From NCBI RefSeq assembly GCF_001905545.1, contig NZ_LIPD01000002.1, positions 496,001 to 560,000 of the forward strand: a stretch of DNA of 64,000 nucleotides. The letters run 5' to 3'. Numbering within the stretch: the stretch's first letter is position 1; each line of letters begins with the position of its first letter. The position numbers and the translations under genes were made by a program. The notes under the pieces are model-generated. The model searched no databases, had not been told where the DNA came from, and saw only the letters and a list, made by a program, of their open reading frames with translations. This document shows, one piece after another, positions 46,276 through 55,221 of this stretch. This DNA is from Streptomyces sp. CB02056. GTDB lineage: Bacteria; Actinomycetota; Actinomycetes; Streptomycetales; Streptomycetaceae.

Positions 46276-47961
46276 ATGGACGCCGAGGAGATCGAGCGGG
46301 GCCGGCAGCGCTGGCAGCAGCGGTACGACAAGGCCCGCAAGCGCGACGCGGACTTCACCACCCTCTCCGGCGACGAGGTCGAGCCGGTCTACGGCCCGCC
46401 CGCCGGGCAGGCCTACGAGGGCTTCGAGCGGATCGGCTGGCCGGGCGAGTACCCGTACACCCGCGGTCTGCACCCGACCGGCTACCGGGGCCGCACCTGG
46501 ACCATCCGCCAGTTCGCCGGCTTCGGCAACGCCCAGCAGACCAACGAGCGCTACCGGATGATCCTGGACGCGGGCGGCGGCGGCCTCTCGGTCGCCTTCG
46601 ACATGCCGACCCTGATGGGCTACGACTCGGACGACCCGAAGTCGCTCGGCGAGGTCGGCCACTGCGGCGTGGCCATCGACTCGGCCGCCGACATGGAGGT
46701 GCTGTTCGACGGCATCCCGCTCGGCGGGGTCACCACCTCGATGACGATCAGCGGCCCGGCCGTGCCGGTCTTCTGCATGTACCTGGTGGCCGCCGAGCGC
46801 CAGGGCGTGGACCCGGCGGTGCTCAACGGCACCCTCCAGACGGACATCTTCAAGGAGTACATCGCGCAGAAGGAGTGGCTCTTCGCCCCCGAGCCGCACC
46901 TGCGCCTGATCGGCGACCTGATGGCCTACTGCGCCGAGGGCATCCCCGCGTACAAGCCGCTGTCGGTCTCCGGGTACCACATCCGCGAGGCCGGGGCCAC
47001 GGCCGCGCAGGAGCTGGCGTACACCCTCGCGGACGGCTTCGGCTACGTCGAGCTGGGCCTCTCCCGCGGCCTGGACGTGGACGTCTTCGCGCCCGGCCTG
47101 TCCTTCTTCTTCGACGCGCACCTGGACTTCTTCGAGGAGATCGCCAAGTTCCGCGCCGCGCGCCGGATCTGGGCCCGCTGGATGCGCGAGCGCTTCGGCG
47201 CCAAGACCGACAAGGCGCAGTGGCTGCGCTTCCACACCCAGACCGCCGGCGTCTCGCTGACCGCGCAGCAGCCGTACAACAACGTGGTCCGCACCGCCGT
47301 CGAGGCGCTGGCCGCGGTGCTCGGCGGCACCAACTCGCTGCACACCAACGCCCTGGACGAGACCCTGGCGCTGCCCTCCGAGCAGGCCGCCGAGATCGCC
47401 CTGCGCACCCAGCAGGTGCTGATGGAGGAGACCGGCGTCGCCAACGTCGCCGACCCGCTGGGCGGTTCCTGGTACGTCGAGGCGCTGACCGACCGGATCG
47501 AGCAGCAGGCCGAGGCGATCTTCCAGCGGATCCTGGACAAGGGCCGGGAGGACCACGAGATCGGCCCGATCACCTCCGGCATCCTGCGCGGCATCGAGGA
47601 GGGCTGGTTCACCGGGGAGATCGCCGAGGCGGCCTTCCAGTACCAGCAGTCGGTGGAGAAGGGCGACAAGCGCGTGGTCGGCGTCAACTGCCACCCGCGC
47701 AGCGTCACCCCTGAGCTGGAGATCCTGCGGGTCAGCCACGAGGTCGAACGCGAGCAGGTCCGGGTGCTGCGGGAGCGCAAGGCGGCCCGGGACGACGCGG
47801 CCGTCCGGGCCGGGCTGGACGCCATGCTGGCGGCGGCGCGCTCGGGCGAGTCGATGATCCCGCCGATGCTGGACGCGGTGCGCGCCGAGGCGACGCTGGG
47901 CGAGATCTGCAACGCGCTGCGCGAGGAGTGGGGCACGTACCAGGAGAACGCGATGTTCTGA
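46276..47961 (+). CDS. icmA: Isobutyryl-CoA mutase large subunit
   Basis: 561-residue substrate-binding subunit of a B12-dependent acyl-CoA mutase converting isobutyryl-CoA and n-butyryl-CoA. A TIM barrel begins at [13 protein letters not shown]. The two specificity residues known for IcmA, Phe80 and Gln198 (Tyr and Arg in methylmalonyl-CoA mutase), fall exactly at F80 (TIRQFAGFG) and Q198 (EYIAQKEW). There is no C-terminal cobalamin domain, so it needs an IcmB partner, which is not in the window. ATG 46276 gives family length. Supplies links between valine catabolism and butyryl-CoA or polyketide extenders. Confidence 0.93.
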   Translation: MDAEEIERGRQRWQQRYDKARKRDADFTTLSGDEVEPVYGPPAGQAYEGFERIGWPGEYPYTRGLHPTGYRGRTWTIRQFAGFGNAQQTNERYRMILDAGGGGLSVAFDMPTLMGYDSDDPKSLGEVGHCGVAIDSAADMEVLFDGIPLGGVTTSMTISGPAVPVFCMYLVAAERQGVDPAVLNGTLQTDIFKEYIAQKEWLFAPEPHLRLIGDLMAYCAEGIPAYKPLSVSGYHIREAGATAAQELAYTLADGFGYVELGLSRGLDVDVFAPGLSFFFDAHLDFFEEIAKFRAARRIWARWMRERFGAKTDKAQWLRFHTQTAGVSLTAQQPYNNVVRTAVEALAAVLGGTNSLHTNALDETLALPSEQAAEIALRTQQVLMEETGVANVADPLGGSWYVEALTDRIEQQAEAIFQRILDKGREDHEIGPITSGILRGIEEGWFTGEIAEAAFQYQQSVEKGDKRVVGVNCHPRSVTPELEILRVSHEVEREQVRVLRERKAARDDAAVRAGLDAMLAAARSGESMIPPMLDAVRAEATLGEICNALREEWGTYQENAMF

Positions 47962-47978
47962 GGCCGCGGCCGACGCGG

Positions 47979-48008
47979 AGCCGCCGTACGGGATCCCGTA
48001 CGGCGGCT
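47979..48008. terminator. Perfect 30-bp palindromic terminator
   Basis: Bases 47979-48008 form a perfect palindrome followed by TTT on the plus strand, between icmA and the converging tetR gene. Confidence 0.85.
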
Positions 48009-48034
48009 TTGCCGTGTCTCCGGCCGGGGTGCTC

Positions 48035-48700
48035 TCAGCCCGCGAGCATCGGTCCGAGCAGCAGGTCGGTGAAGCGGCGGGTCCACTCCGGGGTGATCGG
48101 CTCGCCGCTGACCAGGACGCGGTGTTCGACGGTGCCCGCGATGGTGTCGAAGATGATGTCGACCTCCTCGCGGGCCGAGGTGTCGTCGGTGTCCGCCTCC
48201 AGCTCGCCGCGGGCCTGGGCGGCCGCCCGGCCCTGGCGGACCAGCCGCTTCTGCGGGTCCACGATGGCCTCGCGGATCCGCCGCCGCAGCTGCCGGTCGC
48301 GGGTGCCCTCGGCGAACAGCGCGAGCAGCGCGGCCTGGGTCTCCGGGCGGGCCAGCAGGTCGGCGAACTGGGCCACCACGGCCTCGATGTCGGCCCGCAG
48401 GCTGCCGAGGTCGGGCATCACCAGCTCGTCGAAGAGGGTGGCGACGGCGTCCACCACGAGCTCGTTCTTGGACGGCCAGCGGCGGTAGAGGGTGGTCTTG
48501 GCGACCCCGGCCCGGCTCGCCACGTGGCCCATGGTCAGTCCGCCCCAGCCGAGTTCGGCCAGGGTCTCGCGGGTGGCGTCGAGGATGGCGCGGTCGGCGG
48601 CGGCGCTGCGCGGGCGGCCCTTGGCCCGGGCGGTGCCCGCGGGCGCCGGGCAGTCCTGGTGCGTGCCCTGCGGGCTCGCTGGGGGCTGGGCGGCCGGCAC
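48035..48700 (-). CDS. TetR-family transcriptional regulator
   Basis: 221 residues. N-terminal helix-turn-helix RAILDATRETLAELGWGGLTMGHVASRAGVAKTTLYRRWPSKNELV is typical of the AcrR/TetR family; the remaining helical domain ends EPITPEWTRRFTDLLLGPML. GTG 48700 follows AAGGAGG; the frame upstream lacks support. An imperfect palindrome TACT-N4-AGTA lies 17-30 nt before the start, as expected for autorepression. The divergent thioredoxin gene and the DUF6230 cassette further on are candidate targets. Confidence 0.88.
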   Translation of the reverse strand: MPAAQPPASPQGTHQDCPAPAGTARAKGRPRSAAADRAILDATRETLAELGWGGLTMGHVASRAGVAKTTLYRRWPSKNELVVDAVATLFDELVMPDLGSLRADIEAVVAQFADLLARPETQAALLALFAEGTRDRQLRRRIREAIVDPQKRLVRQGRAAAQARGELEADTDDTSAREEVDIIFDTIAGTVEHRVLVSGEPITPEWTRRFTDLLLGPMLAG

Positions 48701-48716
48701 CGGGCCTCCTTGCGCT

Positions 48717-48730
48717 CTACTGGTAAGTAA
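48717..48730 (-). promoter_or_regulatory. Candidate TetR operator
   Basis: Minus strand TTACTTACCAGTAG, with TACT/AGTA arms, directly upstream of the tetR ribosome site. It fits TTAC-N6-GTAR, also found at 50358-50371. Confidence 0.45.
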
Positions 48731-48854
48731 CTTGGGTGGGGCTGGTAACGGTAGCGACTGTTCGTCCGTTCGGGCAGCGGGGCACCCCGGGAAAGTGGGG
48801 CAGGTCACGTCCCCGAACCACCGGAGGGGCTTGCGGCCGGGCCACCGGCTCCAG

Positions 48855-48877
48855 TTACGCTACGACTCGTAGCGAAA
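48855..48877. promoter_or_regulatory. 17-bp perfect palindrome between tetR and thioredoxin genes
   Basis: CGCTACGA-C-TCGTAGCG at 48858-48874, flanked by TT and AA that also match. The size and CTACGA/TCGTAG core are typical of TetR-family operators. It is ~155 nt from tetR and ~190 nt from the thioredoxin start; the 365-nt gap has no other gene. Confidence 0.6.
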
Positions 48878-49065
48878 GCAGTGACAACCAGGCGCCGCGT
48901 CCCGTGGGACGGGAGCGGCGCGGGCGCGGGTGGGGATCCGCGCCGAACGGTCCAGGCTACCGGGGGAGGGGCACGGCGCCCGGGAACCCGCACCGCGCGG
49001 CCCGCGCGGGGCGACTTTCCGGAGGTTGGTGCCCGCGAGCAGCGCGGACGGGGGAGGATGGTGCC

Positions 49066-50067
49066 ATGCAGCCACGGAATTCGCGTCTCAACAGCTCCGC
49101 CCTGCGCGGTGCGGTCGACCTCGCCGCAGTGAAGGCGGCCGGCGAAGCCGCCCAGAAGGCCGAGCAGGCCCGGGCCGAGCGGGCTCGTCAGGCGTCCGCC
49201 GCCGATGCGGACGGAGCCGCCCCCGCCCGGACCGCCCACCAGCTCGTCATCGACGTCACCGAGGACACCTTCGAGACCGAGGTCGTCCAGCGCTCCACCG
49301 AGGTGCCGGTCGTCATCGACTTCTGGGCCGAGTGGTGCGGGCCCTGCAAGCAGCTGAGCCCGGTCCTGGAGGGCCTGGCCGAGGAGTACGCCGGCCGCTT
49401 CGTGCTCGCCAAGATCGACGTCGACGCCAACCCGCTGCTCTCCCAGCAGTTCGGCATCCAGGGCATCCCGGCCGTGATGGCCGTGGTGGCCGGCCAGCTG
49501 GTGCCGCTGTTCCAGGGCGCGGAGAGCGCGGCCAACATCCGTCAGATCCTGGACCAGCTGATCCTGGTCGCCGAGCAGCGCTTCGGCGTGGCCGGCCTGG
49601 CCGGTGGCGCGGCCGCCCCGGGCGAGGCCCCGGCCGCCGCCCCGCAGCGCCCCGAGGACCCGGCGCTGTCCGCCGCGCACGACGCGCTGGACGCCGGCGA
49701 CCTGGGCGGTGCCATCCAGGCCTACCGGAACGTGCTGGCCGAGCAGCCGGGCAACACCGAGGCCAAGCTGGGCCTGGCCCAGGCCGAGCTGCTGAAGCGG
49801 ATCGAGGGTCTGGACCTCCAGGCCGTCCGGGCGGCGGCCGCCGCCGACCCGAAGGACGTCGGGATCCAGCTCAAGGCGGCCGACCTGGACCTGGTCGGCG
49901 GTCACGTCGAGGACGCCTTCGGGCGCCTGGTGGCCACCGTCGGGCGGACGGCCGGCGAGGACCGGGACACCGCCCGGCTGCGCCTGCTGGAGCTGTTCGA
50001 GGTGATCGGCCCGGAGGACCCGCGGGTCGTCGCGGCCCGTACGGCGCTGGCGCGCGTGCTGTTCTGA
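49066..50067 (+). CDS. Thioredoxin domain fused to TPR domain (CnoX-like)
   Basis: 333 residues. A charged ~55-residue N-terminal helix is followed by a thioredoxin domain with the redox motif WCGPC (C91, C94) and the cis-Pro segment IQGIPAV, then a helical TPR-type C-domain (about 220-333) with DPALSAAHDALDAGDLGGAIQAYRNVLAEQPGNTEAKLGLAQ. This layout matches tetratricopeptide thioredoxins such as E. coli CnoX/YbbN, which protect proteins under oxidative chlorine stress. ATG 49066 has GGGGAGG upstream. The role is by analogy. Confidence 0.9.
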   Translation: MQPRNSRLNSSALRGAVDLAAVKAAGEAAQKAEQARAERARQASAADADGAAPARTAHQLVIDVTEDTFETEVVQRSTEVPVVIDFWAEWCGPCKQLSPVLEGLAEEYAGRFVLAKIDVDANPLLSQQFGIQGIPAVMAVVAGQLVPLFQGAESAANIRQILDQLILVAEQRFGVAGLAGGAAAPGEAPAAAPQRPEDPALSAAHDALDAGDLGGAIQAYRNVLAEQPGNTEAKLGLAQAELLKRIEGLDLQAVRAAAAADPKDVGIQLKAADLDLVGGHVEDAFGRLVATVGRTAGEDRDTARLRLLELFEVIGPEDPRVVAARTALARVLF

Positions 50068-50216
50068 GCCCGCTCCGGGCCGGTTCCCGGTCCGTCCCGA
50101 GCCCGTTCTGAGCCCGGATCAGGTCCGCTGCCTGGCACGGCGGATGACCTGCGGTGTCGCTGGTGATTTGGCGACAATCCGGTCAACTGAACAGAGGTTT
50201 ACCAAATCTTGATTTC

Positions 50217-50257
50217 ACCCGTGGGTGGTCACCTTGTGTGACCGCCCACGGGTGTTT
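50217..50257 (+). terminator. Strong terminator 150 nt after the thioredoxin gene
   Basis: Sixteen-bp stem with one G-T pair around a five-base loop (50217-50232 with 50238-50253), followed by GTTTCGC. It may end the thioredoxin transcript or a small RNA; the preceding 150 nt show no ORF. Confidence 0.7.
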
Positions 50258-50809
50258 CGCTTGCGTTTCCGGCAGATTTCGCCGTCACGTTTCCTTCAAG
50301 ACGTCACGCAGGGTGCGGTCCGGGTCGATTCCATGATCAACGCCACCTGATGTTGCATTACCCGTCAGTAAGGAACCTCTTGTGCTTCGCCCGGGATTCA
50401 AGCACGATCGGCCACGCCCGGTCCCGGGCTCCACACCCCGACCCCGGTCGGCCACGCGGAGCGCGGGATCCCCACCGGGCGGTCCGTCGGCCCCGGCCGG
50501 CGGGAGGGAGGGCAGGGGGGTATCCGCGGTCCCACGGCGGTTCCTGTCCTTCGACCGGCCGCGCGGCCCTGCGCGGTCGCTGGTTGTCGCTCGGGGGTGA
50601 TCGCCGATGTCGTCGGTCCTGCCCGCCGCCCCGCAAGGACGGCCGGTGCTTGGACGGGAGGTCCGCTGCACGCGGGCCGCTCCCGCGTCCGACGACGCCC
50701 AAGGCGCTCTCCGCTACCGAGGACGTAGCTCTCTCCCATCCCAGGTCCCCACCGGTGCGGGACGCGCCGCCGGGGAGCCGGAGATGTACGTCCTAGAAGG
50801 AGGACTCGC
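50258..50809 (+). promoter_or_regulatory. Long leader of the DUF6230 cassette with TTAC-N6-GTAA site
   Basis: About 550 nt without a supported gene. TTACCCGTCAGTAA (50358-50371) is the clearest regulatory element. Short ORFs exist between 50350 and 50800 but lack a ribosome site or plausible composition. Confidence 0.4.
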
Positions 50810-51472
50810 ATGTCCCAGACCTACGGCAAGACCCGCTGGAAGCGCTTCGCCCTGGTGATGGTGCCGAGCATCGCGGCCACCGCCGCGGTGGGCGTCTCGA
50901 TCGCCAACAACGCGCTGGCGGCTTCGTTCAGCGTCTCCGGCCAGAGCTTCAAGGTCACCACGCCGGAGCTGCACGGCAGGAACTTCGCCCAGTTCGGCTC
51001 GATCGACGCGGAGTCGAACGGCACGCCGCACCCGGTCGCCGTCTCGGCCTTCGACGAGGCCACCATCAAGGGCCTCTGCCAGTCGGTGGTGACCGACCCC
51101 AACGTCATCCCCGGCCTGCCGTGGAAGCTGCCCAAGATCATCCTGCGTCTGGAGGCCGGCAACAGCGAGGACGTCAAGAAGCAGGTCTACGCCAAGAACC
51201 TGCTGATCGACCTCGACCAGCTGAACGCCGACGCCGAGTTCTCCAACATCAACATCGGCCAGGAGGCGTCGACCCTCAAGGGCGAGGCCACCCAGGGCTG
51301 GAAGTCCAAGCTCGGCGGCCTGCCGTCCGGGCAGACCGGCTTCGCCCAGGCCGCCGAGAAGGCCGACCTGTACAACGTGCAGCAGACCGCCTGGGCCACC
51401 TCGGCCGGCACCTTCAAGCTCCCGGGCCTGAAGCTCGCGCTGCACACCGACGGTTCCGGCGAGTGCTACTAG
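50810..51472 (+). CDS. DUF6230 family protein
   Basis: 220 residues. The N-terminus (KTRWKRFALVMVPSIAATAAVGVSIANNALA) is a signal or membrane anchor, and the rest is a likely beta-rich extracytoplasmic domain (SFSVSGQSFKVTTPELHG, LLIDLDQLNADAEFSNINIGQEAS, GTFKLPGLKLALH). Databases sometimes call relatives cholesterol esterase, for which I see no serine-hydrolase motif. AAGGAGG precedes the ATG. It heads a conserved cassette with DUF6114 and a secreted protein. Confidence 0.8.
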   Translation: MSQTYGKTRWKRFALVMVPSIAATAAVGVSIANNALAASFSVSGQSFKVTTPELHGRNFAQFGSIDAESNGTPHPVAVSAFDEATIKGLCQSVVTDPNVIPGLPWKLPKIILRLEAGNSEDVKKQVYAKNLLIDLDQLNADAEFSNINIGQEASTLKGEATQGWKSKLGGLPSGQTGFAQAAEKADLYNVQQTAWATSAGTFKLPGLKLALHTDGSGECY

Positions 51473-51604
51473 GCCGTTGACGGCGGCGGGCCGGGCCCGG
51501 CCCGCCCGCCCCGACGGCACCCGCGGGACCGGGGGCGGTGCGTGCGCCGTCCCCGGATCCCGTGTCTCCTCCATCCCTCGTTCACACCATCGAGGAGCTG
51601 CACC

Positions 51605-52273
51605 GTGTCCAGCGCCCTTGCCTCCTACCGGCCCGCCGAGCACGAGAACCCCGCCCAGTGGCTGCGCCGGGTGTTCCGTACGTTCCGTCGGACGCGGCCG
51701 TACTACGGCGGTCTGCTGGCCATGATCGCCGGCGTCCCGATCATGTACTTCCCGTACGCCAAGCTCTCGTTGGGCGGCATGACGGTGGCCATGGCCACCA
51801 CGGCGGGTGCCGGGTCACTGATCATCGGCGTGCTGCTGATCGTGCTCGGGCTGACCGCCTGGTTCCAGCCGGCCGTACGGGTCTTCGCCGGCATCGCCAC
51901 CACGCTGCTGACGCTGGTCTCCCTCCCGGTCTCCAACCTGGGGGGCTTCGGACTGGCCCTGCTGCCGGGCCTGATCGGCGGCGGGCTGATGGTCTCCTGG
52001 GCGCCGCTGCCGGAGCCCAAGGCCGCGAAGGCGGCCGGGCGCGGACGCTGGGGCCGGGCCAAGGGCGGCGCCGGGGACGCGGCGGCCGGGAACGCCGTGG
52101 CGCGGAGCGTCGCCACCGAGCCGGCCACCGACGGCGCCGTCGAGGCGCCCACCGCCGAACTGCCCGCCCAGGGCGGGCCGCAGGCCGCCGAACCCGCGGC
52201 CGCCGTCCCGAAGCAGGCCGACACCGCGGACCGGAAGCGGGCCGCCGCCGTGGACCAGGAGGAGGCGCGGTGA
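51605..52273 (+). CDS. DUF6114 family membrane protein
   Basis: 222 residues with four membrane helices between about 30 and 130 (YYGGLLAMIAGVPIMYFPYAKL, MAMATTAGAGSLIIGVLLIVLGLTAWF, VFAGIATTLLTLVSLPVSNLGGFGLALLPGLIGGGLMVSW) and a ~90-residue Ala/Arg/Glu-rich cytoplasmic tail. GTG 51605 with GAGGAG 7 nt upstream. Its stop overlaps the next gene as GTGA. Partner of DUF6230; function unknown. Confidence 0.82.
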   Translation: MSSALASYRPAEHENPAQWLRRVFRTFRRTRPYYGGLLAMIAGVPIMYFPYAKLSLGGMTVAMATTAGAGSLIIGVLLIVLGLTAWFQPAVRVFAGIATTLLTLVSLPVSNLGGFGLALLPGLIGGGLMVSWAPLPEPKAAKAAGRGRWGRAKGGAGDAAAGNAVARSVATEPATDGAVEAPTAELPAQGGPQAAEPAAAVPKQADTADRKRAAAVDQEEAR

Positions 52274-53649
52274 CCGGGCCGGCCGAGCAAGCCGACGGTA
52301 CGACCGTTCCCGCGCAGCGCTCCGGCCGGCACGCGGCCCCGCGCACGCCCGTACGGGTCCGGCTGAGGGGCCGGGCACTGGCGCTGGCCGCGGTGCCGAC
52401 CGCGCTGCTGATGGCCGCCGCCTACACGCCCAACCCGGCGGTCGCCGAGTCGGCGGCGGGCAAGCCCTGCGGCACCGCGCCGGCCGCCGTGCCGGACGTC
52501 GCGCCGGTCGAGACGCCGGTGCCCAAGAGCGAGCTGCCCGAGCCGCCGCCGGGCCCGTCCACGGCGCCGAGCACCGCGCCGAGCACCGCGCCGGGCACCG
52601 CGCCCACCGCCGGCCCCTCGACGGACCCGGGCTCGGTGCCGACCCCCGCACCGACCACCGGCCCGGCCCAGCAGCCGACCTCGCCGGTCAAGCCGTCGGC
52701 CGCCGCGACGCCCACCACCACCGGCCCGGCGGCCCGGGCGGGGCTGATCGACGGCCTCGTCGACGGCGTCAACCGGCTGCTCACCCCGAACGGCTCGCCG
52801 AGCCCGACCCCGGGCGGCGCCCCGACCACCACCCCCGCGGCGCCCGCCGGCCCGGCCGCTCCGGCCGCCCCCGCCCCGCACACCGAGGCCCCGCACCCGG
52901 ACGCCCCGGTGCAGGCCCCGGCCGCCGCCCCGCAGGCCGCGCCGCCCGCGACCCAGCCCGCCGCCGACGAGCCCTCGCCCACCGCCACGCCGAGTGGCAG
53001 GGCGAGCGGCAAGCCGAAGTCCTCCGCGACCCCGTCCGCGGACGCCTCGGCGACGCCCTCCGCGGGCGCCTCCGGCAGCCCGTCCGGCACGCCGACCGAG
53101 AACCCCGACTGCGATGTGGACGCCCGGGGCCTGACCGCCGGCGCGCCCGCCCCCGGGCACGTCGTCCCGGAGCAGAACTGGACCCTGAAGACCAGCCGGC
53201 TCGCCCTGCACGGCGCGGCCTTCCACGGCGTCTACGACGTGAAGACCGTGACCGGCAGCAAGCGCGTCCTGAAGTTCGTGGTCGACAGCGTGGACATCGA
53301 CAACCTCGACATGTCGACCCTGGAGGGCAACGGCGTCACCTTCCACGTCCAGGGCGCCCCGGGTTCCACCTCGACGATGCGCAAGGGCCCGGTCACCATG
53401 TACGTGGAGCGGCTGTCCGGCCACCTCTCCAAGGTGCTCGGCCTGCCGATCCCGATCGACCTGGGCGAGATCACCCTCACCCCGGACACCCTGCCGCGCT
53501 GGCTGTACGACCTGATCGGCTCCATCCCGATCCCGCTGGACCTGGAGCTGACCGGCGTCACCGCCAAGCAGGCCGGCCAGTTCGGCGGCACCCTGCGCAT
53601 CCCCGGGATGCGCCTGTTCAACGACGACGCCCCCTACAGCGACAAGTAG
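52270..53649 (+). CDS. Secreted or membrane-anchored protein of the DUF6230/DUF6114 cassette
   Basis: 459 residues. A signal/anchor segment at about 33-55 (ALALAAVPTALLMAAAYTPNP), then a ~230-residue Pro/Ala/Thr/Ser-rich linker with repeats such as STAPSTAPGTAP, and a C-terminal ~170-residue domain beginning near CDVDARGLTAG with beta strands (LHGAAFHGVYDVKTVTG, KFVVDSVDIDNLDM, VTMYVERLSGHLSKVLGLPIPIDLGEI). The final domain resembles DUF6230 in style, so the pair may share a fold. Translationally coupled to DUF6114. Probable cell-surface function, unassigned. Confidence 0.75.
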   Translation: MTGPAEQADGTTVPAQRSGRHAAPRTPVRVRLRGRALALAAVPTALLMAAAYTPNPAVAESAAGKPCGTAPAAVPDVAPVETPVPKSELPEPPPGPSTAPSTAPSTAPGTAPTAGPSTDPGSVPTPAPTTGPAQQPTSPVKPSAAATPTTTGPAARAGLIDGLVDGVNRLLTPNGSPSPTPGGAPTTTPAAPAGPAAPAAPAPHTEAPHPDAPVQAPAAAPQAAPPATQPAADEPSPTATPSGRASGKPKSSATPSADASATPSAGASGSPSGTPTENPDCDVDARGLTAGAPAPGHVVPEQNWTLKTSRLALHGAAFHGVYDVKTVTGSKRVLKFVVDSVDIDNLDMSTLEGNGVTFHVQGAPGSTSTMRKGPVTMYVERLSGHLSKVLGLPIPIDLGEITLTPDTLPRWLYDLIGSIPIPLDLELTGVTAKQAGQFGGTLRIPGMRLFNDDAPYSDK

Positions 53650-53664
53650 CGGACGCCACAAGGA

Positions 53665-53702
53665 CCGTGGGGCGGCCCTCCGGAAGGAGGACCGCCCCAC
53701 GG
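53665..53702. terminator. Bidirectional terminator
   Basis: Seventeen-position stem with one mismatch (53665-53681 with 53686-53702), loop GGAA, between the secreted-protein gene and pyk. Confidence 0.85.
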
Positions 53703-53723
53703 GCGTTCAGGCCTGACGGGTGC

Positions 53724-55151
53724 TCACTCGCCCCGGGTGCCCAGGTGGTGCACCTGCACCATGTTGGTGGTGCCGGGGACGCCGACCGGGACACCGGCGG
53801 TGACGATGACGGTGTCGCCCTCGCCGAGCCGGCCGAGCTTCAGCAGCTCCCGGTCGACCTGCGCGACCATCGCGTCGGTGGTGGCCACCTGCTCCGTGAC
53901 GTACGCCTCGACGCCCCAGCTCAGCGAGAGCTGGTTGCGGGTGGCGCTGTCCGGGGTGAAGGCGATCACCGGGATCGGCGAGCGGTAGCGGGACAGCCGG
54001 CGGGCGGTGTCGCCGGACTTGGTGAAGGCGACCAGCGCCTTGCCGTCCAGGAAGTCGCCCAGCTCGCACGCGGCGCGGGCGACGGAGCCGCCCTGGGTGC
54101 GCGGCTTGCGGCCCGGGTTGAGCGGCTGGAGGCCCTGGGCGAGCAGCTCGCCCTCGGCCGTCTCGCAGATCCGGGCCATGGTGCGGACGGTCTCGACGGG
54201 GTACTTGCCGACGCTCGACTCGGCGGACAGCATGACCGCGTCGGCGCCGTCCAGGATGGCGTTGGCGACGTCGGAGACCTCGGCGCGGGTCGGGCGCGAG
54301 GCGTGGATCATCGACTCCATCATCTGGGTGGCGACGATGACCGGCTTGGCGTTGCGGCGGGCCAGGGTGATCAGCTGCTTCTGGACCAGCGGCACCCGCT
54401 CCAGCGGGTACTCCACGGCCAGGTCGCCGCGGGCGACCATGATGGCGTCGAAGGCGAGGACGATCTCCTCCATGGCCTCGACGGCCTGCGGCTTCTCGAT
54501 CTTGGCGATGACCGGCACGCGGATGCCGACCTCGTCCATGACCTCGTGGACGTCCTTGATGTCGTCCGCGTTGCGGACGAAGGACAGGGCGATCATGTCG
54601 ACGCCCAGGCGCAGCGCGAAGCGCAGGTCGTCCTTGTCCTTCTCGGACAGGGCGGGCACGTTCACGGCCGCGCCGGGCAGGTTGATGCCCTTGTTGTTCG
54701 AGAGCACGCCGCCCTCGATCACCACGGTCTTCACCCGCGGGCCGTCGACGCTGACGACCTCCAGGGCGATGACGCCGTCGTTGATCAGGATCGGGTCGCC
54801 GGCCTTCACGTCGCCGGGCAGGCCCTTGTAGGTGGTGCCGCAGATGTGCTGGTCACCGGGGACGTCCTCGGTGGTGATGGTGAACTCGTCGCCGTTGTCG
54901 ACGGTCACCGGGCCGTTGGCGAAGGTCGCCAGACGGATCTTCGGACCCTGGAGGTCGGCCAGGACGCCGATGGCCTTGCCGGTGTCCTCCGAGACCTGGC
55001 GGACCTTGCGGTACCGCTCCTCGTGGTCCGCGTGGTTGCCGTGGCTCATGTTCAGTCGGGCGACGTTCATGCCCGCCTCGACGATGGCCTTCAGCTGTTC
55101 GTAGGAGTCCGTCGCCGGACCCAGGGTGCAGACAATTTTCGCTCGGCGCAT
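53724..55151 (-). CDS. pyk: Pyruvate kinase
   Basis: 475 residues; transfers phosphate from PEP to ADP, giving pyruvate. Start MRRAKIVCTLGPATDSYEQL, metal/PEP site VARLNMSHG, the K-containing IAKIEKPQAVE strand, ARGDLAVEYPLERVP, and MLSAESSVGKYPVE are all canonical. The C-terminal allosteric domain is complete. There is no clear ribosome site at ATG 55151; TAGACT ends 7 nt upstream, so it is probably leaderless. Next to ackA-pta, it ties glycolytic output to acetate overflow. Confidence 0.96.
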   Translation of the reverse strand: MRRAKIVCTLGPATDSYEQLKAIVEAGMNVARLNMSHGNHADHEERYRKVRQVSEDTGKAIGVLADLQGPKIRLATFANGPVTVDNGDEFTITTEDVPGDQHICGTTYKGLPGDVKAGDPILINDGVIALEVVSVDGPRVKTVVIEGGVLSNNKGINLPGAAVNVPALSEKDKDDLRFALRLGVDMIALSFVRNADDIKDVHEVMDEVGIRVPVIAKIEKPQAVEAMEEIVLAFDAIMVARGDLAVEYPLERVPLVQKQLITLARRNAKPVIVATQMMESMIHASRPTRAEVSDVANAILDGADAVMLSAESSVGKYPVETVRTMARICETAEGELLAQGLQPLNPGRKPRTQGGSVARAACELGDFLDGKALVAFTKSGDTARRLSRYRSPIPVIAFTPDSATRNQLSLSWGVEAYVTEQVATTDAMVAQVDRELLKLGRLGEGDTVIVTAGVPVGVPGTTNMVQVHHLGTRGE

Positions 55152-55221
55152 ATGGATCAGTCTATCCGTTCGTGTTATAGGTGCATTCGGCACGCACCGG
55201 GAGGAATCGCCGACGAAAGCT

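Noticed and set aside
50350..50800. Short ORFs in the leader of the DUF6230 gene
   Set aside because: None has a convincing ribosome site, and frames on both strands overlap as expected from high G+C content.
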